From: DASSKP01 sp035695045
GTDB taxonomy: Bacteria > Actinomycetota > Actinomycetes > JAFAQI01
Assembly (NCBI GenBank): GCA_035695045.1
Contig: DASSEX010000030.1
Span: forward strand, 1-64,000
DNA: 64,000 bases
Reading direction: 5' to 3'
Position 1 is the first letter of the stretch, and each line of letters opens with the position of its first letter. The position numbers and the translations under genes are program-made. Of this stretch, positions 26,297 through 34,938 are shown one piece after another. The notes under the pieces were generated by a model, which did not search any database, was not told where the DNA came from, and saw only the letters and a program-made list of their open reading frames with translations.

Positions 26297-27529
26297 ATTT
26301 CCGACTTCGGCATCGACGTCGACCCCGGCGAGGTCGGACTCGACGCGGGGAGGCTGCAGCGGATCGACGGCCATTTCCGTCGGTACGTCGACGACGGGCG
26401 GCTCCCGGGCTGGCAAGTGATGGTCAGCCGCCGCGGACGGGTCGCGCACCTGTCGTCGTACGGGCTCGCCGACAAGGAGGCCGCGCGGCCGGTCGCACCG
26501 GACACCATCTGGCGCATCTACTCGATGACCAAGCCGGTCACGTCGGTCGCCGCGATGATGCTCGTCGAGCAGGGCCTGATGGAGCTGACCGACCCCATCA
26601 GCCGATGGTTGCCGGAGTTCTCCGAGCCTCGCGTCTACGTGGGTGGCCAGGCCACCAAGCCGGTCACCGTCGCCGCCACTGAGCCGATCCGGGTCTGGCA
26701 CCTGCTCACGCACACCGCAGGGCTGACCTACGGGTTCCATCGGATGCACGTCACCGATGAGATCTACCGTCTCGCGGGTTTCGACGTCGCCATGCCGGCG
26801 AACGACCTTGCCGCCTTCTCACGAGCGATCGCGAGCCTGCCGCTCGCCTTCCAACCGGGCACGGAGTGGAACTACTCGGTGGCGACCGACATTCTCGGCC
26901 GCCTCGTCGAGGTGGTGTCCGGCCAGGCACTCGACGAGTTCTTCGCGCAGCAGATCTTCACGCCACTCGACATGAGGGACACGTCCTTCCACGTCGAACC
27001 GCCGAAGCACGACCGCCTGGCGGCGCTCTATGCGTTGGCTCCGGAGCTGACCGAGCCGGTCCGCTACGACGACCTGGGCGAGCGTTACAAGCGTCCGGCG
27101 AGATGGATCTCCGGCGGCGGCGGCCTGTTGTCGACGACGCGCGACTACACGCGGTTCACGTGGATGCTGCTGCGCGGTGGCGAGCTGGAGGGAGCGCGCC
27201 TGCTGTCGCCGCGGACTGTCCGGTACATGGCGCGAAACCACCTGCCGGGCAACGCAGACCTGCAGACGGTCGGCCGGTCGCTGTTCGCCGAAACGCGCTT
27301 CGACGGCGTGGGCTTCGGTCTGGGGTTCGCAGTGGTGACCGACGCCGCTGCCGGAAAGGTGATCGCGAGCGACGGCGAGTTCAACTGGGGTGGCATGGCC
27401 AGCACAGCCTTCTGGGTCGACCCGGCCGAGGACCTGACCGTGGTCTGGATGACGCAGGTGATGCCGTCCAGCAGCTACCCGATCCGCCCGCAGCTGCGTG
27501 CTCTGGTCTACCAGGCCCTCGTCGACTGA
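26297..27529 (+). CDS. Serine hydrolase (beta-lactamase/esterase family), probable ATT start
   Basis: 410-residue class C beta-lactamase-like hydrolase. The catalytic SxxK is in IYSMTKPVTSVAAMML; the tyrosine motif is GTEWNYSVATDILG and the last block is FNWGGMASTAFWVDP. No signal peptide is seen, so a cytoplasmic esterase is likely. The start is odd: after the pterin dehydratase stop, the frame has GAGGGGG, then ATT at 26297, then SDFGIDVDPGEVGLD, where family members usually begin MSDFGI. No ATG or GTG occurs in frame until codon 41, inside the conserved domain, and earlier codons lie within the upstream gene. I therefore place the start at ATT. Confidence 0.85.
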   Translation: MSDFGIDVDPGEVGLDAGRLQRIDGHFRRYVDDGRLPGWQVMVSRRGRVAHLSSYGLADKEAARPVAPDTIWRIYSMTKPVTSVAAMMLVEQGLMELTDPISRWLPEFSEPRVYVGGQATKPVTVAATEPIRVWHLLTHTAGLTYGFHRMHVTDEIYRLAGFDVAMPANDLAAFSRAIASLPLAFQPGTEWNYSVATDILGRLVEVVSGQALDEFFAQQIFTPLDMRDTSFHVEPPKHDRLAALYALAPELTEPVRYDDLGERYKRPARWISGGGGLLSTTRDYTRFTWMLLRGGELEGARLLSPRTVRYMARNHLPGNADLQTVGRSLFAETRFDGVGFGLGFAVVTDAAAGKVIASDGEFNWGGMASTAFWVDPAEDLTVVWMTQVMPSSSYPIRPQLRALVYQALVD

Positions 27530-27644
27530 CGAGGACGTCCGGCGCGCCACGACACACCACGTGTGCTCGAGCGTTGCTGTCCTGCCCGGTCGGACAAGCG
27601 CCCAGCGACCGGGTGGAACAGCAAAGCTGCTGCCCTCAGCGCAG

Positions 27645-27663
27645 GTCGACGCTGCGCGTCGAC
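27645..27663 (+). terminator. Candidate hairpin between convergent genes
   Basis: GTCGACGC-TGC-GCGTCGAC forms a perfect 8-bp stem with a 3-nt loop, 115 nt after the serine hydrolase stop. No U-run follows, so termination is only a suggestion. The rest of the 285-bp gap (27530-27814) shows no gene. Confidence 0.3.
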
Positions 27664-27814
27664 AGACCGCATGGTCGCGCGTGGGAGGCGGCGCTCCAGA
27701 TCATGCGAGCGCCCCGACGGCAACGGGGGGTTTACCGCGGGGCGCTGCACACCACAGTGGAACGACACCCTGAAGGGTTCGTGAAGCAGGCCCGCGCCGC
27801 CTGAACGGCGTGGG

Positions 27815-28792
27815 TCAGAGACGCGAAGCGACTTCCGCGGCCCAGTAGGTCAGCACGATGTCCGCACCCGCGCGCTTGATCGACGTGAGCAGCTCGAGGA
27901 TGGCGCGATCACGGTCGATCCAGCCGTTCGCAGCGGCAGCCTCGACCATCGCGTACTCCCCCGAGACGTTGTACGCCGCGACCGGTACGTCGACAGCGTC
28001 ACGCACGCGGCGGACGACGTCGAGGTAGCCGACGGCCGGCTTGACCATCACCATGTCGGCGCCTTCGCCGACGTCGAGGAGCGCCTCGCGGACGGCCTCA
28101 TCCGAGGATCGTCCGACGTCCTGCTGGTAGGCAGCGCGGTCGCCGAGCTGCGGCGCGCACTCGGCCGCGTCCCGGAACGGACCGTAGAACGCCGAGGAGT
28201 ACTTCGCGGAGTAGGCGAGGATCCCGACCTCGGGGAAACCGTTGCTGTCCAAGGCAGAACGGATCGCGGCGACCTGCCCGTCCATCATCCCGCTGGGTGC
28301 GACGAGATGTGCGCCGGCCGATGCCTGCGCGACGGCGATCGCGGCATAGCGCTCCAGGGTCGCGTCGTTGTCGACATCACCGTTCGCGGTGAGCAGGCCG
28401 CAGTGGCCATGGTCGGTGTACTCGTCGAGACAGAGATCCGCCATGACCACGGTCGCGTCGCCGACTTCCGCGACGACGTCGCGCAGCGCCTCCTGAGCGA
28501 TGCCGTGCGGGTCGTCGGCGGCAGACCCGCGGGCATCCTTCTCCGCCGGGATCCCGAACAGGATCAGTCCGCCCACGCCCGCCTCGACGGCGTCCGACGC
28601 CGCCTTGCGCAACGACTCACGCGTGTGCTGCACGACGCCGGGCATCGAGACGATCGGTGTCGGCTCGTCGATGCCCTCCTTGACGAACATCGGCAGCACC
28701 AGGTCGGCCGGCGACAACCGGGCCTGCGCCGTCAGCCGGCGCACCGCGGGGGTGCGCCGGAGCCGGCGCGGCCGGGCCGCCGGATACGTCAC
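27815..28792 (-). CDS. hemB: Delta-aminolevulinic acid dehydratase (porphobilinogen synthase)
   Basis: Condenses two 5-aminolevulinate molecules to porphobilinogen, 325 residues. The two active-site lysines are in ILAYSAKYSSAFYGPFRDA and MVMVKPAVGYLD. The metal region reads DLCLDEYTDHGHCG: two of the three zinc cysteines are present and one is aspartate. GTG at 28792 overlaps the hemD stop. Last gene of rex-hemA-hemC-hemD-hemB. Confidence 0.96.
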   Translation of the reverse strand: MTYPAARPRRLRRTPAVRRLTAQARLSPADLVLPMFVKEGIDEPTPIVSMPGVVQHTRESLRKAASDAVEAGVGGLILFGIPAEKDARGSAADDPHGIAQEALRDVVAEVGDATVVMADLCLDEYTDHGHCGLLTANGDVDNDATLERYAAIAVAQASAGAHLVAPSGMMDGQVAAIRSALDSNGFPEVGILAYSAKYSSAFYGPFRDAAECAPQLGDRAAYQQDVGRSSDEAVREALLDVGEGADMVMVKPAVGYLDVVRRVRDAVDVPVAAYNVSGEYAMVEAAAANGWIDRDRAILELLTSIKRAGADIVLTYWAAEVASRL

Positions 28793-30369
28793 TTGCCCTT
28801 CTTCAGCCTCGCCGCCGCCTTGGCCCGGTTGGCCTTGCCCGGAGGCAACGGGTCGTCGTTCTCGCGGCGCTCCCGCCCGAACTCGGCGAGCGCCTCCGCG
28901 AGCAAGGACGCCGACGGCGTAGGCGCGGTCACGTCGACGCGCAGGCCGAGCTCCTCCGCGGTCTTCGCGGTCTGCGGGCCGATCACGGCGATGATCGAGG
29001 AGGTGTGTGGCTTTCCGGCGATGCCCACGAGGTTGCGCACGGTCGACGACGAGGTGAAGAGGACCGCATCGAAGCCACCGGTCTTGATGGCCTCACGAAT
29101 GTCGGCCGGCGGCGGCGCGGCACGCACTGTCCGGTACGCCGTGACGTCGTCGATCTGCCAGCCCTTGTCGGCCAGACCCGCGAGCAGCGTGTCGGTCGCG
29201 ATGTCGGCGCGTGGAAGGAAGACCCGGTCGAGGGCGTCGTAGACGCTGTCGTAGGCGGGCCACTCCGCCAGGAGGCCTTCACTGGACTGCTCGCCCGTCG
29301 GCACCAGCTCGGGAGTGATGCCCCACGACAGCACGGCCGCAGCTGTCTGCTGACCAACGCAGGCCACCTTGACGCCTGCCAGCGCCCGCGCATCGAGCCC
29401 GAGCTCCTCGATCTTCTCCCTGACCGCCTTGACGGCGTTGACGGACGTGAACCCGATCCAGGCGTAGCGACCGCTCACCAGACCGCGGATCGCTCGGTCC
29501 ATCGCCTGCGGCGTCCGCGGAGGCTCGACCGCGATCGTGGGCACCTCGACGGGTACGGCGCCGTAGGAGATGAGCTGCTCGGACAGTGCGGCGGACTGCT
29601 CCTTCGTGCGAGGCACGAGCACCCGCCACCCGAACAACGGCTTGGTCTCCCACCACGAGAGCTTGTCGCGCAACCGCACGACGTCGCCGACGACGACCGT
29701 CGCCGGGACCGCGATGGCAGCCGCGTCGCGCTCGACGGTGTCCAGAGTCGAGACGATCGTGTGCTGCTGCCGGGTGGTTCCCCCGGCCGTCACCGCAACG
29801 AGCGAGTCAGCCTTCCGGCCGTGCTCCACCAGGGCGGCGGCGATCTTGCCGACCGACTTCGTGCAGTTCAGCAGCACGATGGTCGCGGCCGACGACGCCA
29901 GCGCCGCCCAGTCCGGCTCCGGCGCCTCCGGGCTCGCGTCCACCACGTGCACCGTGTGCGTCTTCTTGTCCGTGACGGGGATGCCGGCGTAGGAGGCCAC
30001 TGCCGTCGCCGGTGAGACGCCCGGCACGAACTCGAACGGCACCTTCGCCTTGGCGCACGCCTCGGCCTCTTCGGCGAGACCACCGAGCAGCGCGGGGTCA
30101 CCGGGCAGGACCCTGGTCACCTGCCGGCCGTCCCGCACCGCGGCGACGATCGCCTTGGTCCGGTCGGCGGGCTCGAGCCGACCAGAGTCCACGACCTCGG
30201 CATCCTCGCGGCGATGGCTGAGCAGCTCGCCGAGAGCGGCGACGTCGATCACGACGACGTCGGCATCGGCGATGGCCTCGGCGCCGCGCAGCGTGAGCAA
30301 CGACGGGTCGCCGGGACCGCCGCCGACAAAGGTGACGGAACCCATCTTCTTCTTGCGTGCGGTGGTCAC
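28789..30369 (-). CDS. hemD: Fused uroporphyrinogen methyltransferase-like/uroporphyrinogen-III synthase
   Basis: 526 residues. Residues 10-245 form a tetrapyrrole-methylase fold (FVGGGPGDPSLLTLRGAEAI; FEFVPGVSPATAVASYAGIP), and residues 255-500 are HemD (GWRVLVPRTKEQSAALSEQL; WIGFTSVNAVKAVREK; VLFTSSSTVRNLVGIAGKPH), which closes the ring of uroporphyrinogen III. In the methylase part the usual YD-LV and GDPFVFGRGGEE segments are replaced by VIDVAAL and GDPALLGGLAEEAEA, so its activity is doubtful. The same layout is common in Streptomyces. GTG start overlaps the hemC stop. The last 30 residues are a basic tail. Confidence 0.93.
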   Translation of the reverse strand: MTTARKKKMGSVTFVGGGPGDPSLLTLRGAEAIADADVVVIDVAALGELLSHRREDAEVVDSGRLEPADRTKAIVAAVRDGRQVTRVLPGDPALLGGLAEEAEACAKAKVPFEFVPGVSPATAVASYAGIPVTDKKTHTVHVVDASPEAPEPDWAALASSAATIVLLNCTKSVGKIAAALVEHGRKADSLVAVTAGGTTRQQHTIVSTLDTVERDAAAIAVPATVVVGDVVRLRDKLSWWETKPLFGWRVLVPRTKEQSAALSEQLISYGAVPVEVPTIAVEPPRTPQAMDRAIRGLVSGRYAWIGFTSVNAVKAVREKIEELGLDARALAGVKVACVGQQTAAAVLSWGITPELVPTGEQSSEGLLAEWPAYDSVYDALDRVFLPRADIATDTLLAGLADKGWQIDDVTAYRTVRAAPPPADIREAIKTGGFDAVLFTSSSTVRNLVGIAGKPHTSSIIAVIGPQTAKTAEELGLRVDVTAPTPSASLLAEALAEFGRERRENDDPLPPGKANRAKAAARLKKGK

Positions 30370-31304
30370 GAAGACTCCCCGATCAATTCGGCCGCGCCCG
30401 CGTCGAGCAGGTCAGCGGCCAGCTGACGTCCGAGCCGTTCGCCGTCGGCGAGCGGCCCGGTGATGGACAACCGGACTGCGCGCGAACCGTCGACAGCCGT
30501 CACGGCTCCGCGCAGGTAGATCTCGTCGTCACCGTCATCACCGACGGCGACGTCCGCCAGCGCACCGACGGGTGCGGTGCAGCCGGCTTCGAGCGCGGCG
30601 AGCAGCGCGCGCTCCGCAACGACGGCTGCGCGGGTCGGCGCATGGTCGAGCGAACGTCGTACGACGTCCACCAACGACTCGTCGTCGGCGCGGCACTCGA
30701 CGGCCAGGGCGCCTTGACCCGGGGCGGGCAGCAGCTGCCCCGGATCGAGCAGCTCCGCGGCCTCGGCCAGCCGGTCGAGGCGGGCCAGCCCAGCTGCCGC
30801 GACGACGACCGCGTCGAGATCGCCCTCGGACACGCGGCGCAGGCGGGTGTCGACATTGCCGCGGATCGCGACGATCTCCAGCCCGAGACCGAGCGCGCGC
30901 AGCTGCGCTGCTCTGCGCGGTGAGCCGGTGCCGACGGTCGCGCCCTCGGAGAGCTGGTTGAGCTGCGTGCGGTCACGGCTGACGAGCGCATCGCGCGGGT
31001 CCTCGCGGGCCGGAACCGCGGCGATCACCAGACCATCGGCGGGCGCCGTCGGCAGGTCCTTGAGCGAGTGCACAGCGAGGTCGATGGCACCCTCGGCCAG
31101 CTGCCGACGCAGCTCGGTGACGAAAACACCCGTGCCGCCGAGCTGGCTGAGGGCCGCGCTCGAACGGTCTCCCTCGGTCACGACCTCGACGAGCGCGACG
31201 TCGTGGCCGCTGCCGCGCAAGGCATCAGCGACTCGCCCGGCCTGCGCGAGCGCCAGCGCGGAGCGTCGAGTGCCCAGCCGCAGCGTGCGGGACGCGACGG
31301 TCAT
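30366..31304 (-). CDS. hemC: Hydroxymethylbilane synthase (porphobilinogen deaminase)
   Basis: Polymerises four porphobilinogens into hydroxymethylbilane, 312 residues. The dipyrromethane cofactor cysteine is in LEAGCTAPVGALA. N-terminal signature RLGTRRSALALAQA and the basic substrate loop GTGSPRRAAQL are present. ATG at 31304 overlaps the hemA stop as ATGA. A longer reading through hemA is a shadow. Confidence 0.96.
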   Translation of the reverse strand: MTVASRTLRLGTRRSALALAQAGRVADALRGSGHDVALVEVVTEGDRSSAALSQLGGTGVFVTELRRQLAEGAIDLAVHSLKDLPTAPADGLVIAAVPAREDPRDALVSRDRTQLNQLSEGATVGTGSPRRAAQLRALGLGLEIVAIRGNVDTRLRRVSEGDLDAVVVAAAGLARLDRLAEAAELLDPGQLLPAPGQGALAVECRADDESLVDVVRRSLDHAPTRAAVVAERALLAALEAGCTAPVGALADVAVGDDGDDEIYLRGAVTAVDGSRAVRLSITGPLADGERLGRQLAADLLDAGAAELIGESS

Positions 31305-32614
31305 GGCTGCTCGTCCTCGACGACGACATCCGCCCGCGCGACCGCCGCCATCGCGGCGGGATCGAGCGCGAACAGCTCGCGAAGCGCGTCCGCATAGGAG
31401 TCGCCACCGGGCGCCTCGGCAAGCTCCTTCACCCGCACCGTCGGGGTGTGGAGCAGCTTGTCGACGACACGGTTGATCGCGGTGGTGATCTCGCGGCGGG
31501 TCCGCTCGTCGAGCGCGGGCAACCGCGACTCGATCCTGGCCAGCTCGGCGTCGACGACCTGCTGGGCCCGCGCGCGCAACGCGACCACGGTCGGCGCGAC
31601 CCGCTCCGCACGCTGCCCGGCGAGGTGGCTGCCCACCTCCTGGGTGACGATCTGCCGCGCGGCGTCGACGTCGCGTGCGACCTCCGCGTCCTCGAGCACC
31701 GACCGCAACGAGTCGAGATCGACGACCGTCACGCCGGGCAGCGACTTCGCCGCCGGATCGACGTCGCGCGGCAGCGCGAGGTCGATCACGAACAAGGGCC
31801 GTCCAGGTCGACGGCGCATCGCCTCGGCCAAAGTCTCCGCACTGATGACCGTGCCGACCGCGCCCGTGCACGACACCAGCAGGTCGGCGTCGGCGATCAC
31901 CTCGGTCAGCGCGTCGAACGGCCATGCGGTCGCATCGACGGATTGGGCGAGCCGTTGCGCGTTGGCCGGAGTCCGGTTGACGACGACGAGCGAGCCGACG
32001 CCTCGTCGGCGAAGAGTCGTAGCCGCCAGCGAGCTCATCGAACCCGCACCGACGAGCGCGACCGGTCGGTCCGCGAGGCCATTGAGAGACCGGTTGGCCA
32101 GGTCGAGGGCGACAGAGACGAGCGATCGGCCCGCGCGGTCGATGCCGGTCTCCGCGTGCGCACGCTTGCCGGCACGCAGCGCATGTTCGATGAGCGGGCC
32201 GAGCGCGCGGCCCACGGTCGCTTCTTCGCGCGCGGTCTGCAGAGCGCTGCGCAGCTGCCCGATGATCTGCTGCTCGCCGACGACCATCGAGTCGAGCCCG
32301 CTCGCGACCTCGAACAGATGCTGGACCGCGCGGTCCTCGTAGTGCACGTAGAGGTGGTCGGCGAGCTGCTCGAGAGGAACGCCCGTCCGCTGGACGAGTG
32401 CGTCGGTCAGCTCCTGAACACCGCCGTGGAACTTGCGCACGTCGGCATAGACCTCGAGGCGGTTGCACGTCGCGAGGACAACCGCTTCGTCGACGTGCTC
32501 GGTCGACGTGGCCAACGACAGCAGCTTCGGGATGTCGTCGCCGGCAACCGCCGTCCGCTCGAGCAGCTCGACCGATGCGGACCGGTGCGACAGGCCCACC
32601 ACGAGAAGACTCAT
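31301..32614 (-). CDS. hemA: Glutamyl-tRNA reductase
   Basis: First enzyme of the C5 heme pathway, 437 residues. The catalytic cysteine is in LATCNRLEVYADV. The substrate motif SHRSASVELLER, the family stretch MVVGEQQIIGQLRSAL and the NADPH loop ALVGAGSMSSLAATTL are all visible. The ATG at 32614 overlaps the rex stop, so Rex and the first committed step of heme synthesis are made together. Confidence 0.96.
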   Translation of the reverse strand: MSLLVVGLSHRSASVELLERTAVAGDDIPKLLSLATSTEHVDEAVVLATCNRLEVYADVRKFHGGVQELTDALVQRTGVPLEQLADHLYVHYEDRAVQHLFEVASGLDSMVVGEQQIIGQLRSALQTAREEATVGRALGPLIEHALRAGKRAHAETGIDRAGRSLVSVALDLANRSLNGLADRPVALVGAGSMSSLAATTLRRRGVGSLVVVNRTPANAQRLAQSVDATAWPFDALTEVIADADLLVSCTGAVGTVISAETLAEAMRRRPGRPLFVIDLALPRDVDPAAKSLPGVTVVDLDSLRSVLEDAEVARDVDAARQIVTQEVGSHLAGQRAERVAPTVVALRARAQQVVDAELARIESRLPALDERTRREITTAINRVVDKLLHTPTVRVKELAEAPGGDSYADALRELFALDPAAMAAVARADVVVEDEQP

Positions 32615-33333
32615 GCGGACACCGCAGCCGAACGCACGTCGTCGGGTACGGCGGCGCCGGGAGTGCGGCCGCCGCCGGCCGCCTTGCGCTGCTCGTGGAA
32701 CGCGAGGATCTGCAGCTCGATCGAGAGGTCGACCTTGCGGACGTCGACCGTGTCCGGAACCGACAGGACTGTCGGCGCGAAGTTGAGGACGCTCGTCACG
32801 CCGCAGGCGACCAGCCGGTCGCAGACCTCCTGCGCCGCCGCGGCCGGGGTCGCGATGACACCGATCGAGACGCCGTGGGTCGCGACGATCTCCTCGAGGT
32901 CGTCGAGATGCCTGATCTCCATGCCGGCGACGCGCTGCCCGACCAGCCGTGTGTCCGCGTCGATCAGGGCAGCGACCTCGAAGCCCCGGGTCGCGAACCC
33001 GGCGTAGTTGGCGAGTGCATGACCGAGGTTGCCGACGCCGATGATCGCGACGCAGTAGTGCTGGGTGAGACCGAGCGCCCGGGAGATCTGGTAGACGAGG
33101 TACTCCACGTCGTAGCCGACGCCGCGGGTGCCGTACGAGCCGAGATGCGAGAGGTCCTTGCGAAGCTTCGCCGAGCCGACCCCCGCTGCGGCTGCCAGCG
33201 CGTCGGAGGAGATGGTGGGCACGCCGCCGTCGGCCAGGGCACCGAGCACCCGGAGATAGACGGGCAGCCGCGCGACCGTTGCCTCGGGAATCCCGCCGCG
33301 GCGGCCGCTGCGCGCGCCGTCAGAGGGCGACAT
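32611..33333 (-). CDS. rex: Redox-sensing transcriptional repressor Rex
   Basis: 240-residue NADH/NAD+ sensor. A winged-helix domain (residues 18-85, with SSDALAAAAGVGSAKLRKDL and LGSYGTRGVGYDV) is followed by a Rossmann domain with VAIIGVGNLGHALANYAGF. Rex releases DNA when NADH is high. ATG at 33333. A Rex operator lies 43-60 nt upstream, so the gene should be autoregulated. Heads the heme operon. Confidence 0.96.
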   Translation of the reverse strand: MSPSDGARSGRRGGIPEATVARLPVYLRVLGALADGGVPTISSDALAAAAGVGSAKLRKDLSHLGSYGTRGVGYDVEYLVYQISRALGLTQHYCVAIIGVGNLGHALANYAGFATRGFEVAALIDADTRLVGQRVAGMEIRHLDDLEEIVATHGVSIGVIATPAAAAQEVCDRLVACGVTSVLNFAPTVLSVPDTVDVRKVDLSIELQILAFHEQRKAAGGGRTPGAAVPDDVRSAAVSA

Positions 33334-33363
33334 GAGGGCTCCAAGCTTCGGGTGCGGAAAGGG

Positions 33364-33369
33364 AGTCTA
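33364..33369 (-). promoter_or_regulatory. Candidate -10 element of the rex promoter
   Basis: Minus-strand TAGACT hexamer, 31 nt before the rex start. A TTGTGC at 18-nt spacing (33388-33393) is a weak -35 match and forms one end of the Rex operator. Confidence 0.5.
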
Positions 33370-33375
33370 CGCCGC

Positions 33376-33393
33376 TTGTGAACGGGTGCACAA
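33376..33393. promoter_or_regulatory. Rex operator in the rex-hem promoter
   Basis: TTGTGAACGGGTGCACAA matches the Rex consensus TTGTGAA-n4-TTCACAA at all but one arm position (TGCACAA in the right arm). It fills the space between the candidate -10 box and the -35 region, where a bound repressor would exclude RNA polymerase. This predicts autoregulation and redox control of the heme genes. Confidence 0.82.
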
Positions 33394-33489
33394 AGCGCTC
33401 GTGAACTCGTGAAGCGCCCCCTGGTGCGCGGTGACATGTGAGGATGCGGTGCACTGGTGCCCCTTCATGACCCGAATCACAGGACGACG

Positions 33490-34692
33490 ATGACCGACAG
33501 TGAGGCGTGGGGACGGATCGCCGACGACGGCACCGTCTTCGTCCGCGCCGCGGACGGCGAGCGCGCGATCGGGTCCTGGCAGGCGGGTTCGGTCGAGGAG
33601 GGCCTCGCGTTCTACCGCCGCCGGTACGACGACCTCGCCGCCGAGGTCTCGGTCCTCGAAGGCCGCATCGGCGCGACGACGGCGGACCCCCGGACGGTCG
33701 CAGCGGCCGCGCGCAAGCTCCGGGAGTCGCTACCGACGGCCGCCGTCATCGGCGACCTCGGCGAGCTGGAGCGGCGGCTCGACGGCGTACTCGAGCGGGT
33801 CGAAGCACGCGCGGCCGAGGTGGCCGAGCAGCGCGCCCAGGCGGCCGCCGCCGCGGTCGAGTCGAAGAAGGCCCTGGTCGCCGAGGCCGAACGGCTGCGG
33901 GAGAGCACCGACTGGCGTGCCACGGGCGACCGCTACCGCGCGATCGTCGAAGAGTGGAAGACGATCCGCATCGACCGCAAGACCGACTCGCAGCTCTGGG
34001 AGCAGCTCGCGGCGGCACGTCGCGAGTTCGACCATCGCCGCCGTGCCCACTTCGCCGATCTCGACCGGCAGCGTGAGGAGTCGGCCGAGCACAAGCAACG
34101 GCTGGTCGCAGAAGCCGAGAAGCTCACCGGCTCCACGGAGTGGGGTCCGACGGCCCGCCGCTACAAGGAGCTGATGAGCGAGTGGAAGGCCGCCGGTCGC
34201 GCCGGGCGTGAGGTCGAGGACGAGCTCTGGGGCCGTTTCAAGGCCGCGCAGGACGCGTTCTTCGGCGCCCGGTCGGAGGCGTTCAAGGCCCGCGACGACG
34301 AGATGGCCGGCAATCTGCAGGCGAAGCAGGCGCTGCTCGCCGAAGCGGAGACGATCGACCCCTCGACCGACCTCGAAGGCGCACGCAAGCGGCTGCGCGC
34401 CATCCACGACAAGTGGGAGCGCATCGGTCATGTCCCGCGGGACGCGATGGGCGAGCTCGAGCGCCGACTCGCAGCTGTGGAGGACCGGGTGCGCGAGGCG
34501 GGGTCCAGCCGGCGACCGGTGACCGTGACGGAGTCGCCACTCGTCGTCCGGCTGCGTGAGTCGGTCGGCAAGCTCGAGTCACGTCTTGCGCGTGCGCAGG
34601 CAAGTGGTGACGAACGACTGGCGAAGGAGACCGAAGAGTCGCTCAGCACGCAGCGCGAGTGGCTCGCACAGGCGGAACGTTCGGGAGCCTGA
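33490..34692 (+). CDS. DUF349 domain-containing coiled-coil protein
   Basis: 400 residues, mostly charged alpha helix. Repeated DUF349 units of about 70 residues are seen, each with a W-KxxG/RxxR pattern: STDWRATGDRYRAIVEEWK, STEWGPTARRYKELMSEWK and STDLEGARKRLRAIHDKW. The first 75 residues are a separate small domain (DGTVFVRAADGERAIGSW). ATG at 33490 behind AGGACG. Divergent from rex. Function in actinobacteria is unknown; proteins with this domain in proteobacteria interact with RNA or ribosome-associated partners. Confidence 0.85.
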   Translation: MTDSEAWGRIADDGTVFVRAADGERAIGSWQAGSVEEGLAFYRRRYDDLAAEVSVLEGRIGATTADPRTVAAAARKLRESLPTAAVIGDLGELERRLDGVLERVEARAAEVAEQRAQAAAAAVESKKALVAEAERLRESTDWRATGDRYRAIVEEWKTIRIDRKTDSQLWEQLAAARREFDHRRRAHFADLDRQREESAEHKQRLVAEAEKLTGSTEWGPTARRYKELMSEWKAAGRAGREVEDELWGRFKAAQDAFFGARSEAFKARDDEMAGNLQAKQALLAEAETIDPSTDLEGARKRLRAIHDKWERIGHVPRDAMGELERRLAAVEDRVREAGSSRRPVTVTESPLVVRLRESVGKLESRLARAQASGDERLAKETEESLSTQREWLAQAERSGA

Positions 34693-34701
34693 CCGGAACG
34701 A

Positions 34702-34938
34702 TCACGCCAGGGCCGCGCGCAACCGGTCCTCGTCGACCCGGAACCAGGTGTGCACCTGGTCATCCACGATGACGACCGGGATGTACTCCCCCCACTGCTC
34801 AGTGAGGGCGGCGTCGCCGGAGATGTCCTGCTCCTCCCACGTGGCGCCCGCGGCTGCCGCGACCCGCGCGACGACGGCACACGCGTCGGCGCACAGGTGA
34901 CATCCGGGGCGTGACAGGACGACCACCCGGTGGGTCAT
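34702..34938 (-). CDS. Glutaredoxin-like (DUF836) protein
   Basis: 78-residue thioredoxin-fold protein with the redox motif SRPGCHLCADAC at residues 9-20 and a cis-proline loop EYIPVVIVDD. ATG at 34938 overlaps the acyl-CoA ligase stop. Probably a cytoplasmic thiol redox protein; its partner is not evident. Confidence 0.87.
   Translation of the reverse strand: MTHRVVVLSRPGCHLCADACAVVARVAAAAGATWEEQDISGDAALTEQWGEYIPVVIVDDQVHTWFRVDEDRLRAALA

Noticed and set aside
33397..33414. Second Rex site next to the rex operator (CGTGAACTCGTGAAG)
   Set aside because: The two GTGAA units are in direct, not inverted, orientation and lack the TTCACAA half.
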